A stretch of 64,000 nt of DNA. Source: Fidelibacterota bacterium. Lineage in GTDB: Bacteria > Fidelibacterota > UBA2242 > JAFGTP01. Shown here piece by piece: positions 8,857-16,923 of the stretch. The DNA lies in assembly GCA_016934035.1 (NCBI GenBank), contig JAFGTP010000048.1, positions 1 through 64,000 of the forward strand, given 5' to 3'. The position numbers and the translations under genes are program-made. The notes beneath the pieces are model-generated. The model ran no database searches. It was not told where the DNA came from and was given only the letters and a program-made list of their open reading frames with translations. Each line of letters begins with the position of its first letter. Positions within the stretch are counted from its first letter, which is position 1.

Positions 8857-8961
8857 ATTTGGCAGATTTCGAATAGTCTCCTCTATTTTCGGGAGATAAA
8901 GGCGGGTCTGAAAGGATTGTTTGTTAAAAATGCCCGGTATTTAACCCGGCGGCGATTCCTG

Positions 8962-9426
8962 TCACTCTTCCAGTTCATCAAATAGATGAAAAAGCCGGAC
9001 AGGGTCGAGACGGTAGCGGCTGCCTTTTCCCTGGAAAAAATCATGTTTCTCAATGAGATTAATAGCCAGGGCTGTAATGACAAAGGTTTCACCGGTCTTT
9101 TCGTTGACAATGACGGCCTCCCCTTTTTCAAACACACCGTCACCGATAAAAGGTGACGGGATCCGTCCCATGGATTCATGATATTCGCCGTAGATATTGT
9201 CTGTGAACCGGACTCTGCGGCCGATTTCCACACGGATCTTCTGATAATAAATTTTCAGAAGATCAACCAGATCATCTTTATCAATCTGGTTAATTTCCAT
9301 CTGATGCAGATCATCAGCGATTATTTCATCCACCGGTCTCTCATCCGTACCGAGAAAACCGGAGCCTGAAAATTTGGAGGATTCCAATCTATGTTTCAAT
9401 TTTTCATAATCAGGTGCTTTTTTCAT
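8962..9426 (-). CDS. Hypothetical protein, 154 aa
   Basis: I do not recognise the family. The start at 9426 is supported by AAGGAA seven bases upstream; a longer reading to 9459 has no ribosome site. The protein is soluble and acidic, with an N-terminal helical half (EIIADDLHQMEINQIDKDD) and a C-terminal half rich in short strands (GRRVRFTDN, GEAVIVNEKTGETFVITALA). There is no signal peptide. It lies about 106 bp downstream of nqrF on the same strand and may be the last gene of that transcript or stand alone. Confidence 0.6.
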   Translation of the reverse strand: MKKAPDYEKLKHRLESSKFSGSGFLGTDERPVDEIIADDLHQMEINQIDKDDLVDLLKIYYQKIRVEIGRRVRFTDNIYGEYHESMGRIPSPFIGDGVFEKGEAVIVNEKTGETFVITALAINLIEKHDFFQGKGSRYRLDPVRLFHLFDELEE

Positions 9427-9532
9427 ACAATTTCCTTTTGTTCGTCCTGAAGAGGCCAACTCATTTTGTCAGCAGAATTCAGGAAGCGTCCTTTGTGGTC
9501 TTGACAATCCACATTCATTTTCTGGTTTTAAA

Positions 9533-10645
9533 TTAAGCAAATTCGTCATAGTAAATTTTGTCTTCTTCAACATTGAATTTTTTTAATTCCTTTTCACAGG
9601 CGCCAACCATTCCCGGTGAGCCGCAAAGGTAGGCTTCGTACCCGGTGAGGTCATCAAAATGTTCAGCCAGGGCCTCGGTGACCAGTCCTCGAAATCCAGT
9701 CCAGCCGGAACTTTCTGGCTCAGCGGAAAGCGCCGGTATAAAAGTGAACCATTCATGATCCCGCTCCAGTTTACGCAATTCTTCCAGATAGAAAAGGTCC
9801 CGTTGCTGTTGGGCGCCAAAAAAGTAGTAACACAACCGTTGAATATTCATTTCAGCCATATGATTGACAATCGAATGGATGGGCGCCATTCCGCTGCCTC
9901 CGGCCATGCAGATCATGGGCGCACTGGTATCACTGAGCATAAAGTCGCCATAGGGCCCGGAAAGCGTAACTTCCTGTCCCTCTTTCATGTGGTCAAAGAC
10001 CCAGGTGGTGCAGATACCATCCGGAACCAGGCGGACATTTAATTCAATATAATTTTTTTCTGATGGGACAGAGGAAATAGAATAAGCCCGCATCACTGAC
10101 TCACGCCCCTTGTAAGTTTCTGAGGTCAATTGCACATACTGGCCGGCTTTGAAATCAATGGTTTGCGGATCAAGCAGTTTAAACCGCAGTTCCAGAATAT
10201 CATGGGTCAGGACTTTTTTGTGCTCTACCCGAGCGCGATATTTTTTGATTTTAAAGAGTGCTTCCGGAATCTGAATGGAAATATCATTGCGTACTTTTAC
10301 CTGGCAGGAAAGTCGCACGCCAGCTTTGATTTCGTCAGCAGTTAGGTAAGGTTCTTCCACCGGTGACAGCTGGCCGCCGCCCTCACTGACCACCAGTTTG
10401 CAATAGGCGCAGCTACCGCGACCGCCGCAGGCCGAGGGGATGTAAATGTTTTTTTCCGCCAGCAAAGATAAAAGGGACGCCCCGCCCTGTACTTCCAGTT
10501 CCTTATTTCCGTCGTTGATGCTGATTTTGCAGGTGCCGTAGTTGAGAATTTTTTTTTCAGCCAGCACCAGCAGAATGGCCAGGACCAAACCCATTAAAAT
10601 AAGAAATACCGTCGCAGTGATGATTCCAGTTAAAATTGTACCCAT
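9533..10645 (-). CDS. nqrF: Na+-translocating NADH:quinone reductase subunit F
   Basis: NqrF is the electron entry subunit: NADH reduces FAD, and electrons pass to a 2Fe-2S centre and on to the membrane subunits. One N-terminal membrane helix is followed by a ferredoxin domain with PSACGGRGSCAYCK and a later LSCQVKV cysteine (four ligands). Then come the FAD domain (RAYSISSVPS) and the NAD(P)H domain (MAGGSGMAPIHSI and the C-terminal YLCGSPGM). Its 370 residues are about 35 shorter than Vibrio NqrF. Seven bases separate it from nqrE upstream. It is the final nqr gene of the operon and sits at the inner face of the cytoplasmic membrane. Confidence 0.95.
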   Translation of the reverse strand: MGTILTGIITATVFLILMGLVLAILLVLAEKKILNYGTCKISINDGNKELEVQGGASLLSLLAEKNIYIPSACGGRGSCAYCKLVVSEGGGQLSPVEEPYLTADEIKAGVRLSCQVKVRNDISIQIPEALFKIKKYRARVEHKKVLTHDILELRFKLLDPQTIDFKAGQYVQLTSETYKGRESVMRAYSISSVPSEKNYIELNVRLVPDGICTTWVFDHMKEGQEVTLSGPYGDFMLSDTSAPMICMAGGSGMAPIHSIVNHMAEMNIQRLCYYFFGAQQQRDLFYLEELRKLERDHEWFTFIPALSAEPESSGWTGFRGLVTEALAEHFDDLTGYEAYLCGSPGMVGACEKELKKFNVEEDKIYYDEFA

Positions 10646-10652
10646 AATTCTC

Positions 10653-11261
10653 TCATATTTTTATCATTCCGGAAAATCCCACAAAGGCCAGTGACATTAT
10701 TCCGATAATTATCAATGTAATACCCGGCCCGGCCAGTCCTTCGGGCAGAAATTTCTCATTAATCTTTTCACGAATGCCGCCAATCAGCGCAATGGCCAAA
10801 AACCAGCCAAAACCGCCCCCCAGTCCGTAGGCAAAACTCTCCCAAAAGCCATAGGGTTTATTGAGCATGAAGAGTGAGATACCCAGGATTGCACAGTTCA
10901 CCGTAATTAAAGGCAGAAAAATACCCAGGGAATTGTATAATTTGATTGAGTAGCGCTCAATCACCATTTCGATGAATTGTGTAAAAGCGGCAATGACGAC
11001 AATAAAAGTGATCAGTTTGAGAAATTCCAGGCCCAGCGGGACCAAAATATAGTAGTAGACCAGGTAATTTAATGCCGCGGTGGTGGCGGTGACAAAAGTC
11101 ACGGCCGCCCCAAGGCCAACCGAGGTATCCACTTTTTTGGAAACGCCGAGACAGGAGCACATCCCCAGAAAACGAGCCAGCAGAATATTATTGGTCAGCC
11201 CTGCAGATATGAAAATAATAAATAAAGTGGCAAAAAAGTTAGTTTCCTGATAGGCTTCCAT
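10653..11261 (-). CDS. nqrE: Na+-translocating NADH:quinone reductase subunit E
   Basis: This six-helix membrane protein is homologous to RnfA. It shows the conserved NNILLARFLGMCSCLGVS segment, whose cysteine helps hold the intramembrane iron centre with NqrD, and the C-terminal GLAGPGITLIIIGIMSLAF. It is 202-203 residues, as expected. AGGAGG lies six bases before ATG 11261; an ATG at 11264 is also in frame. The start overlaps the nqrD stop, which implies translational coupling. Confidence 0.95.
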   Translation of the reverse strand: MEAYQETNFFATLFIIFISAGLTNNILLARFLGMCSCLGVSKKVDTSVGLGAAVTFVTATTAALNYLVYYYILVPLGLEFLKLITFIVVIAAFTQFIEMVIERYSIKLYNSLGIFLPLITVNCAILGISLFMLNKPYGFWESFAYGLGGGFGWFLAIALIGGIREKINEKFLPEGLAGPGITLIIIGIMSLAFVGFSGMIKI

Positions 11262-11878
11262 CATTTACCTCCTTTTTCCAGATTGAGTTGAATTTTTCGG
11301 GAAATCCAGGTGACTATGGCGAGCATAAAAAAGGCGCCCGGGGCCATGACCATGATGGTCCACTGGTGCCACCAGATTTCGCGGCCAGGGAGGGGAAATC
11401 CCAGAAGAGTGCCAAACCCCATGGGTTCACGAACCAACGCAATAACGATCAGTACCAGTGAATAGCCGATGCCCATGGCCAGACCATCCAGGAAAGAAAG
11501 CCAGGGTGTATTTTGGCTGGCAAAGGCCTCTGCCCTTCCCATGATGATACAATTGGTGATAATCAATCCGACATAAGGGCCAATAAAACGATGGATGTCC
11601 GGATTGACAGCTTTGATAAGAATGTCCACAATCATCACATAACTGGCAATGATCAACACCTGCACAATCATGCGAATCCGAGCCGGAATATGGTCTCTCA
11701 GCAGAGAAACAGTAAAATTGGAAAAGGCGGTGACAAACATGACACCAAAGGCCATGAATAAAGTGTTGGTCAACAGATTGGTCACTGCCAGCGAGGAGCA
11801 GATTCCCAATACCTGCCGAAAGACCGGATTGTCTTTCCAGATTCCTTTGATAAATATTTGTTTCGGAGTATCTGCCAT
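11261..11878 (-). CDS. nqrD: Na+-translocating NADH:quinone reductase subunit D
   Basis: This six-helix membrane subunit is homologous to RnfE and contributes the second half of the intramembrane Fe site. The hallmark segments VLGICSSLAVTNLLTNT and LIITNCIIMGRAEAFAS are present, with the conserved cysteine in each. I set the start at MADTPKQ (11878), where AAGGA lies eight bases upstream, because the longer reading to 11923 overlaps nqrC and lacks family resemblance. It is co-transcribed and overlaps nqrE. Confidence 0.95.
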   Translation of the reverse strand: MADTPKQIFIKGIWKDNPVFRQVLGICSSLAVTNLLTNTLFMAFGVMFVTAFSNFTVSLLRDHIPARIRMIVQVLIIASYVMIVDILIKAVNPDIHRFIGPYVGLIITNCIIMGRAEAFASQNTPWLSFLDGLAMGIGYSLVLIVIALVREPMGFGTLLGFPLPGREIWWHQWTIMVMAPGAFFMLAIVTWISRKIQLNLEKGGK

Positions 11879-11879
11879 T

Positions 11880-12497
11880 TTATTTGTCCTTATAATTTTT
11901 CTTAAATTCAGCCAGGTTTTCATTGAGCATGTTCATGAGCGCGTCAGAAGTTTGCGATGCCCCTGTAATAGTTTCGACCACATTGCTTTTGTCCGGATTG
12001 GAAGTGGCGCCAATAATGATTTTCTGGTTGTCATTCCACTTGATTGCCAATTGCTGAAATTGTTCGGTAAACCAGGGCTCTTCGATCCTGGCCCCCAATC
12101 CCGGTGTTTCCTTTTGTTCCAATATTTTTAGGTTGATGATTTTTTCCAGGTCCCGATCCATCACAATAATGCCGGAAATCGGTTCCCAGAAGCCAAGTCC
12201 CTTAAAAATGAAGCCGATATAGTCCTTTTCCCTGTGGCGAAAAAATTCTACTTTTTCCCTTTTGATTTCGATCGAATCGATTTTTATGAATTGTCGAATA
12301 GCATCCTCATAGGCTTCTGGGGTATCTTTTTCCACATCCAGCATAAAGGCCTGGGAAATGATGCGGTTTTTATGGAGTGCTTCATTTTTTTCCAGCATGG
12401 GCAATGTCAGATAATGAACGCTGGAGATCGCCAGGCCAAAAACGAAAGAAATTAAAACGATGAAGATTAATATGTAGGAGGGACTTTTCTTATCCAT
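11880..12497 (-). CDS. nqrC: Na+-translocating NADH:quinone reductase subunit C
   Basis: One N-terminal membrane helix anchors an FMN-binding domain outside the cytoplasm. The C-terminal VVETITGASQTSDAL is the flavinylation motif: FMN is attached by a phosphodiester bond to the Thr/Ser after GA, which here is serine instead of the more common threonine. At 205 residues it is shorter than Vibrio NqrC (about 257). The start at 12497 follows AAAGGAG seven bases upstream. The gene sits two bases after nqrB. No apbE-type flavin transferase is seen in the window. Confidence 0.9.
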   Translation of the reverse strand: MDKKSPSYILIFIVLISFVFGLAISSVHYLTLPMLEKNEALHKNRIISQAFMLDVEKDTPEAYEDAIRQFIKIDSIEIKREKVEFFRHREKDYIGFIFKGLGFWEPISGIIVMDRDLEKIINLKILEQKETPGLGARIEEPWFTEQFQQLAIKWNDNQKIIIGATSNPDKSNVVETITGASQTSDALMNMLNENLAEFKKNYKDK

Positions 12498-12499
12498 AA

Positions 12500-13534
12500 T
12501 CATGCTCCTTTCTTTCCGGTTTGCCACCGTTTGATCCAGAGGTCAAAACTCGGTGCCAGCATATTTCCCATCAAAACAGCAAAACCAACCCCACCGGCAA
12601 AAATCGCTTTATATCTAAAAAAGACGATTAATGCACCGATGGTCAAACCATAGAGCCATTGGGACAGCGGCAATTTGGGGGCGGAAATCGGATCAGTCAC
12701 CATAAAGACAGCGGCAAACAAAAATCCGCCAGAAAGCAGGGTAAAAAGCACTGGGGGTACCGCCTGGATTCCAAATATATTTCGGAGTAAAAGGTTGAAT
12801 ACCGCTGCCCCTACCAGAGTCGAAACAGTCAGTTGCCATTTGGCTGTTTTCGTCACCATCAGATAGATGCCGGCCAGCATAATGACCAGGGCGCAAATCT
12901 CACCAGCCGATCCGGCTGCCAAGGTCAGAGGGTTGCCGTCAAACTGAAAAACTCCGCCAATATTGCCCAAAAACAATTGCCTTAATTCAGTAACATATCC
13001 GTAATCACGGCGAGACCACATGGGCGTTGCTGCTGTTATGGCACCGGTCAATTTCAATCCAGCGACTTTCAGATATTCCGGCGTTTCTTTTAAGGATGCA
13101 AAATCCCAATGGCCAAAGCCACCGGGAAACCCACGAAAAACGGGTACAAACCCGGAAGTCAATTCTCTGGGAAAACTGACATAAACAAAAGCCCGGCCTA
13201 CGATGGCGGGATTAAAAATATTTTTGCCAAAACCTCCAAAGACCTCCTTGGCAAAAAAAATTGCGACAACAGCACCCACAGCGGCAATCCACAGCGGCAC
13301 AGTTGGCGGAAGGGATAAGCCATAGAGAATTGCGGTGACATAAACCGCCTGGGAAATTTTGCCATTCCGGTAAGAACTCATGATCCATTCCGTCAATACA
13401 GCAAAAAAAGTGGATATTGCTACTACCAGTGCGATACGCCAACCAAAATAATAGATTGCAGTCAGCAATACCGGAACCAGTGCATAAACCACTTTTATCA
13501 TCATATTTTGTTTCAGGAAAACTGGTTTTTTCAT
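12500..13534 (-). CDS. nqrB: Na+-translocating NADH:quinone reductase subunit B
   Basis: This large membrane subunit is homologous to RnfD and forms the main Na+ channel. It carries covalent FMN and riboflavin. Around ten hydrophobic segments are visible, with the conserved GGFGKNIFNPAIVGRAF region. The likely flavin threonine lies in TAATPM, a variant of the SGATPL motif. It is 344 residues, against 400 or more in Vibrio, with a shorter N-terminus. The ATG overlaps the stop of the DUF2892 gene by four bases. No nqrA lies upstream or elsewhere in the window. Confidence 0.92.
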   Translation of the reverse strand: MKKPVFLKQNMMIKVVYALVPVLLTAIYYFGWRIALVVAISTFFAVLTEWIMSSYRNGKISQAVYVTAILYGLSLPPTVPLWIAAVGAVVAIFFAKEVFGGFGKNIFNPAIVGRAFVYVSFPRELTSGFVPVFRGFPGGFGHWDFASLKETPEYLKVAGLKLTGAITAATPMWSRRDYGYVTELRQLFLGNIGGVFQFDGNPLTLAAGSAGEICALVIMLAGIYLMVTKTAKWQLTVSTLVGAAVFNLLLRNIFGIQAVPPVLFTLLSGGFLFAAVFMVTDPISAPKLPLSQWLYGLTIGALIVFFRYKAIFAGGVGFAVLMGNMLAPSFDLWIKRWQTGKKGA

Positions 13535-13731
13535 AGTGCCCCATTTTTATTTTTTTCAGTTGTGTCAATGTTGAAAGGAACATAGAGGCCACATCGGGCA
13601 GTTGCGGCAGTGGCTAGCGGAATCAGCCCCAGAACCCCCCACCAGGATTTAAAATAATATCCAATTGCAAGGATGGCAATTCCAAGAATGACTCTGACCA
13701 TTTTGTCAAGATTGCCGACATTTTTCTTCAC
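13531..13731 (-). CDS. DUF2892 (YgaP-like) small membrane protein
   Basis: This 66-residue protein begins MKKNVGNLDKMVRVILG, the usual opening of DUF2892 proteins, and has two membrane segments (AILAIGYYF and WWGVLGLIPLATA) followed by a cysteine-bearing RCGLYVPF end. The family includes the membrane part of YgaP-type proteins; its role is unclear. The GTG start has GGAGGG just upstream. It is the first gene of the nqr operon and overlaps nqrB, so it sits where nqrA would normally be. A role in NQR assembly is only a guess. Confidence 0.8.
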   Translation of the reverse strand: MKKNVGNLDKMVRVILGIAILAIGYYFKSWWGVLGLIPLATAATARCGLYVPFNIDTTEKNKNGAL

Positions 13732-13895
13732 TCCCGCCCTCCATTTAATTCAATAAATATTAATAATATCGAGGTAGATAGTCAAATACTTTTAAAAGTT
13801 ACAGGTTTCATGTGCTAAGGAATAAAAATAAATCCTTAATAATCAATTAGTTCACTTCACTAAGTATCTTTGCTTACGAACAATACTGTGAAATT

Positions 13896-15392
13896 TTATT
13901 TTAATAATTCAATAATTTTGTTTTCTAGGTCTTCATCGCCTGGATGTAACTTGTCTCTTAAAATTCCATTTTTGTCAATAAGAAAAGCGGTCGGCACTCC
14001 AATAATGGCATAGTCTTTAGCCGGTGTAGAATTCCAAGGGTCTTCAGCCAGCACTAATTGAACCCAGTTCATATTATTTTCTCTGATATATTGTCTGGTA
14101 CTTTCCAGATCATCCAGGGCAACACTCACCATCACAAAATCCGGGTTATCTTTATATTTTGCATAGATCGATTTCAGACGCGGGGTGACCTGTTTGCAGG
14201 GGCCGCACCAGGTTGCCCAAAATTCGAGAAATACGACTTTACCTTTTTGATTGGCAAGATCAAAAAAACTTCCATCAATTGCTCCATGAGTCAGAGGCGG
14301 CGAAGGCTGACCTTTCATTTTTAAAGTCGTGATAATAGCTTGGACGGTCTGTTTCATTCGTTCCATCTGAGGACCGATATCCAGTTTTTCGTTTGCTTCC
14401 AGTTTTATTATCTCACCCCATAGGTATTCCTGATATTCCGGGTTATCCTCAAGAACTGAATAAGCGAAACTAAAGATAAAAGGGACCATATCTTCGTAGT
14501 ACAATTTTTTTTGTGAAAATTCAATATAAAAGCTTTTTTTATCCGCCTGATATTGAGCAATGATTTCCGGATCATTATAATCTTTGTTTTTATATTTTTC
14601 ACTTATTTCAGCCTCAAACAATTTTTCACTGAGCACAAAATATCCAGGGTAATTCGTCTCCAGGCCATCTAAGAGTTGTTGGTATTTTACCCTCAAATCC
14701 TTATCAAAAAGAGCAAAACGAGTCAACAATCCGAGTCTGGTTTTGAACTCCTCTTGCAATACCTCTGTGTCGATACTGCTGTTTTCGTCTAGTTTACCGT
14801 CTCCTTGGATGAGGAATTCCAGTCCGTTTTTTACAATCGGTAAGGCGCATTTTGCAACTTTGAATCGCAATTTCACTGCTTCTTCATCAGTGACTTCATT
14901 TTGTTTACGATAATAAGCGATAATTTTATTATTTAATTCATTAATTTCATCACGAGCGGCTAATTCATCGGTTATCATTTTCCAGGCTGAATTTTCAAAT
15001 TCCGTTAATTGACGCGGGTCATCTTTCAAAACACCAAAAATTTTGGAGCCGCTTGCTGATTCACCCTCAAGGGAATTATCCGTGATTTTCAATCGAAATT
15101 CATTTAAAGGATTTTGGAATATTTCGTTGAAAATATAATGCTTTTCAGCGAATATCATAGAATCTGGGGCCGAATACCGTCCTTCAGCATATATCCAGGT
15201 TTTGTAGGAGGGCCACCTCAGTATTCCAGAAAATTCATTTTCTTTTTCAACGATAATTTCCAATTCAAAGGGTGTGACACCGGCAAACATACCGGTCACT
15301 GATTTTTTTGAAAAAACTGGTTTCGTTTTCTGGGCACAACTCATGAAGCAGAATATAAAAATTGTAATAAAAAACAGTGCTTTTCTTGTCAT
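13896..15392 (-). CDS. TlpA/ResA-like thioredoxin-domain lipoprotein
   Basis: The N-terminal signal ends in a lipobox-like FMSC, so the protein is probably lipid-anchored on the periplasmic side. About 330 residues of unrecognised, mostly helical sequence follow. The C-terminal 140 residues form a thioredoxin-like redoxin domain with LEFWATWCGPCKQV (CxxC), VSVALDD and the cis-proline loop GVPTAFLIDKNG. Proteins of this layout reduce disulfides in exported proteins or cytochrome c apoproteins. The start at 15392 has AGAGGGA upstream. It is 48 bp after the thioesterase gene on the same strand, possibly in one transcript. Confidence 0.85.
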   Translation of the reverse strand: MTRKALFFITIFIFCFMSCAQKTKPVFSKKSVTGMFAGVTPFELEIIVEKENEFSGILRWPSYKTWIYAEGRYSAPDSMIFAEKHYIFNEIFQNPLNEFRLKITDNSLEGESASGSKIFGVLKDDPRQLTEFENSAWKMITDELAARDEINELNNKIIAYYRKQNEVTDEEAVKLRFKVAKCALPIVKNGLEFLIQGDGKLDENSSIDTEVLQEEFKTRLGLLTRFALFDKDLRVKYQQLLDGLETNYPGYFVLSEKLFEAEISEKYKNKDYNDPEIIAQYQADKKSFYIEFSQKKLYYEDMVPFIFSFAYSVLEDNPEYQEYLWGEIIKLEANEKLDIGPQMERMKQTVQAIITTLKMKGQPSPPLTHGAIDGSFFDLANQKGKVVFLEFWATWCGPCKQVTPRLKSIYAKYKDNPDFVMVSVALDDLESTRQYIRENNMNWVQLVLAEDPWNSTPAKDYAIIGVPTAFLIDKNGILRDKLHPGDEDLENKIIELLK

Positions 15393-15440
15393 AATCTTCC
15401 CTCTGTTATTCAATACTTTCAATTACTAACTAATTTTTTA

Positions 15441-16178
15441 TCAAATCTTTTCGGCTAAAATTCTGGCTGCAAAAACCATTTTTTCATCAGAATCACGGAT
15501 ACCCTTAAAAATTAATTCGGCTCGATTATCATGAATTGCATGTTGGACATTTATTGTATCGCCAAGCATTGTCTCAGATGTAAAATTAATTTCAAATTCT
15601 TTAACCACATGGGTCTTGTGATATTCGAAAGGAATCGTATCAAGAATCCATTGGGCATATTTTGTATTGTTAACATGATTATTTAAGTCAATGTCACTAT
15701 TTCTGACCTCATAACTTTTTGACCAGGGAAATTCCCATGAGACATTAATTTTTTCCGCTACAAAATCCAAGGTGTAATCGGTCGTGGTATTAATGCATTC
15801 ATTTAAAAAATCGGATTTCATGGGCTTGCGTGTAGTTCCGTCAAGAATCATCCAGGTCGTCGAACATTCACCAATCTTTTTATGATCAAGCAGTATTTCA
15901 AATTCTCGAAAAGCATAGAGGCCCTGAAAATGTTTCGGCCAGGTCCGAATTGTAATAATATCATGCCATTTAGGCCATTTAGCCATGATCAGTTTCTGGC
16001 GAAAAAGGACCCAAAAAATATTCTTATTTATCATATTATCATAACCAAATCCCAATATTTCCGCATGTTCACTAGCTGCATCCTGCAAAAATCCAAGAAT
16101 GCCAATCAGTCCCAGTTTTTTAGTTGAATTGACATGGGTAGTGTTGATTTGATAATTCTGAGTGTAGATGATTTCCAT
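15441..16178 (-). CDS. Acyl-ACP thioesterase
   Basis: The protein shows two hot-dog folds in tandem, as in the PF01643 acyl-ACP thioesterases. The first half has LGIIGILGFLQDAASEHAE-like sequence and FWVLFRQKLIM; the second has EVRNSDIDLNNHVNNTKYAQW, with the Asn/His catalytic residues. The enzyme releases free fatty acids from acyl carrier protein in the cytoplasm. Its 245 residues are normal for bacterial members. It lies in the same direction as the ABC export operon, about 160 bp downstream of yceI; a link to lipid export is speculative. Confidence 0.9.
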   Translation of the reverse strand: MEIIYTQNYQINTTHVNSTKKLGLIGILGFLQDAASEHAEILGFGYDNMINKNIFWVLFRQKLIMAKWPKWHDIITIRTWPKHFQGLYAFREFEILLDHKKIGECSTTWMILDGTTRKPMKSDFLNECINTTTDYTLDFVAEKINVSWEFPWSKSYEVRNSDIDLNNHVNNTKYAQWILDTIPFEYHKTHVVKEFEINFTSETMLGDTINVQHAIHDNRAELIFKGIRDSDEKMVFAARILAEKI

Positions 16179-16337
16179 GACCTATCCTATCCTTGTAAAT
16201 AATAGCAATTCCGATTTGGGTCAATTCGTAAACCGGTTTAGCGATTTGGAATATAACTGATTTCAGATAAATTTTGATATAAAAAATATTCTATTTGTCG
16301 TAAAGGGTTATGAATGTAATTTTTTTTACCAATCAGA

Positions 16338-16862
16338 TTAATTTTTCAGTATGCAAATTATTTCCAAATCCACTTCATCACCAACCATGAAGGTATTTGT
16401 TCCTTTTCCGATTTGATAGTCCAGACGGTGGACTTTGACCTTACCCCAAAACTTTTTCCCATCAAACAGAAACTCACCTTTTTCTTCTTTTGTAATTCCG
16501 TGCATTGTAAGTTTTCCAATTGTAAAAAAGCCATTTTCAGTTTTTGTTATATTTGAGGATTCAAAACAAATTTTCGGGTACTTTTCAACATGAAAAAAAT
16601 CCTTGTTCCGAAGATGGGCATCTCTTTTTACGTTTTCTGTATTTACTGTGGCCGCTTCTATGCAAACATTAAAACTGGAATTTTTCAAATCTTTTTCATC
16701 GAATTTAATTTCACCGTCCATGCCTTTAAAACTACCTGTAACGATATTAACACGCATATTGCTGACACTAAAATTTACAATTGAATTTTCTCTATCTATT
16801 ATTTGGGCTTGTATTGAGACTGAAAAAATACTAAGCAATAGAATAACTAATTTTCTTTCCAT
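16338..16862 (-). CDS. YceI family periplasmic protein
   Basis: A Sec signal peptide (LLLSIFSVSIQAQ) is followed by a lipocalin-like YceI domain: IDRENSIVNFSVSNMRV, the SFKGMDGEIKFDEKD strand pair, RDAHLRNKDFFHVEKYP and a C-terminal GDEVDLEIICI. YceI proteins bind isoprenoid or other hydrophobic ligands in a beta-barrel-like pocket in the periplasm. Length (174) is typical. It follows the last ABC permease by about 60 bp, so it may be co-expressed with the exporter and act on the same hydrophobic molecules; that is inferred. Confidence 0.9.
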   Translation of the reverse strand: MERKLVILLLSIFSVSIQAQIIDRENSIVNFSVSNMRVNIVTGSFKGMDGEIKFDEKDLKNSSFNVCIEAATVNTENVKRDAHLRNKDFFHVEKYPKICFESSNITKTENGFFTIGKLTMHGITKEEKGEFLFDGKKFWGKVKVHRLDYQIGKGTNTFMVGDEVDLEIICILKN

Positions 16863-16923
16863 GGTTTCATCCTTTTTCTAAATCTTGATTATCAGATACA
16901 ACCCAAATGCAATTGTTACAGAA

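Noticed and set aside
1-8860. Integron integrase or transposase that would explain the island
   Set aside because: None of the reading frames resembles a tyrosine recombinase or a transposase; any such gene would have to lie left of the window.
8883-9233. 116-codon frame on - within the 154-aa hypothetical gene
   Set aside because: It lacks a ribosome site, is basic and low in family-like features; the other frame has better start signals.
13732-13895. Possible promoter or RNA in the spacer before the nqr operon
   Set aside because: AT-rich, but no convincing -35/-10 pair or conserved fold could be picked out by eye.
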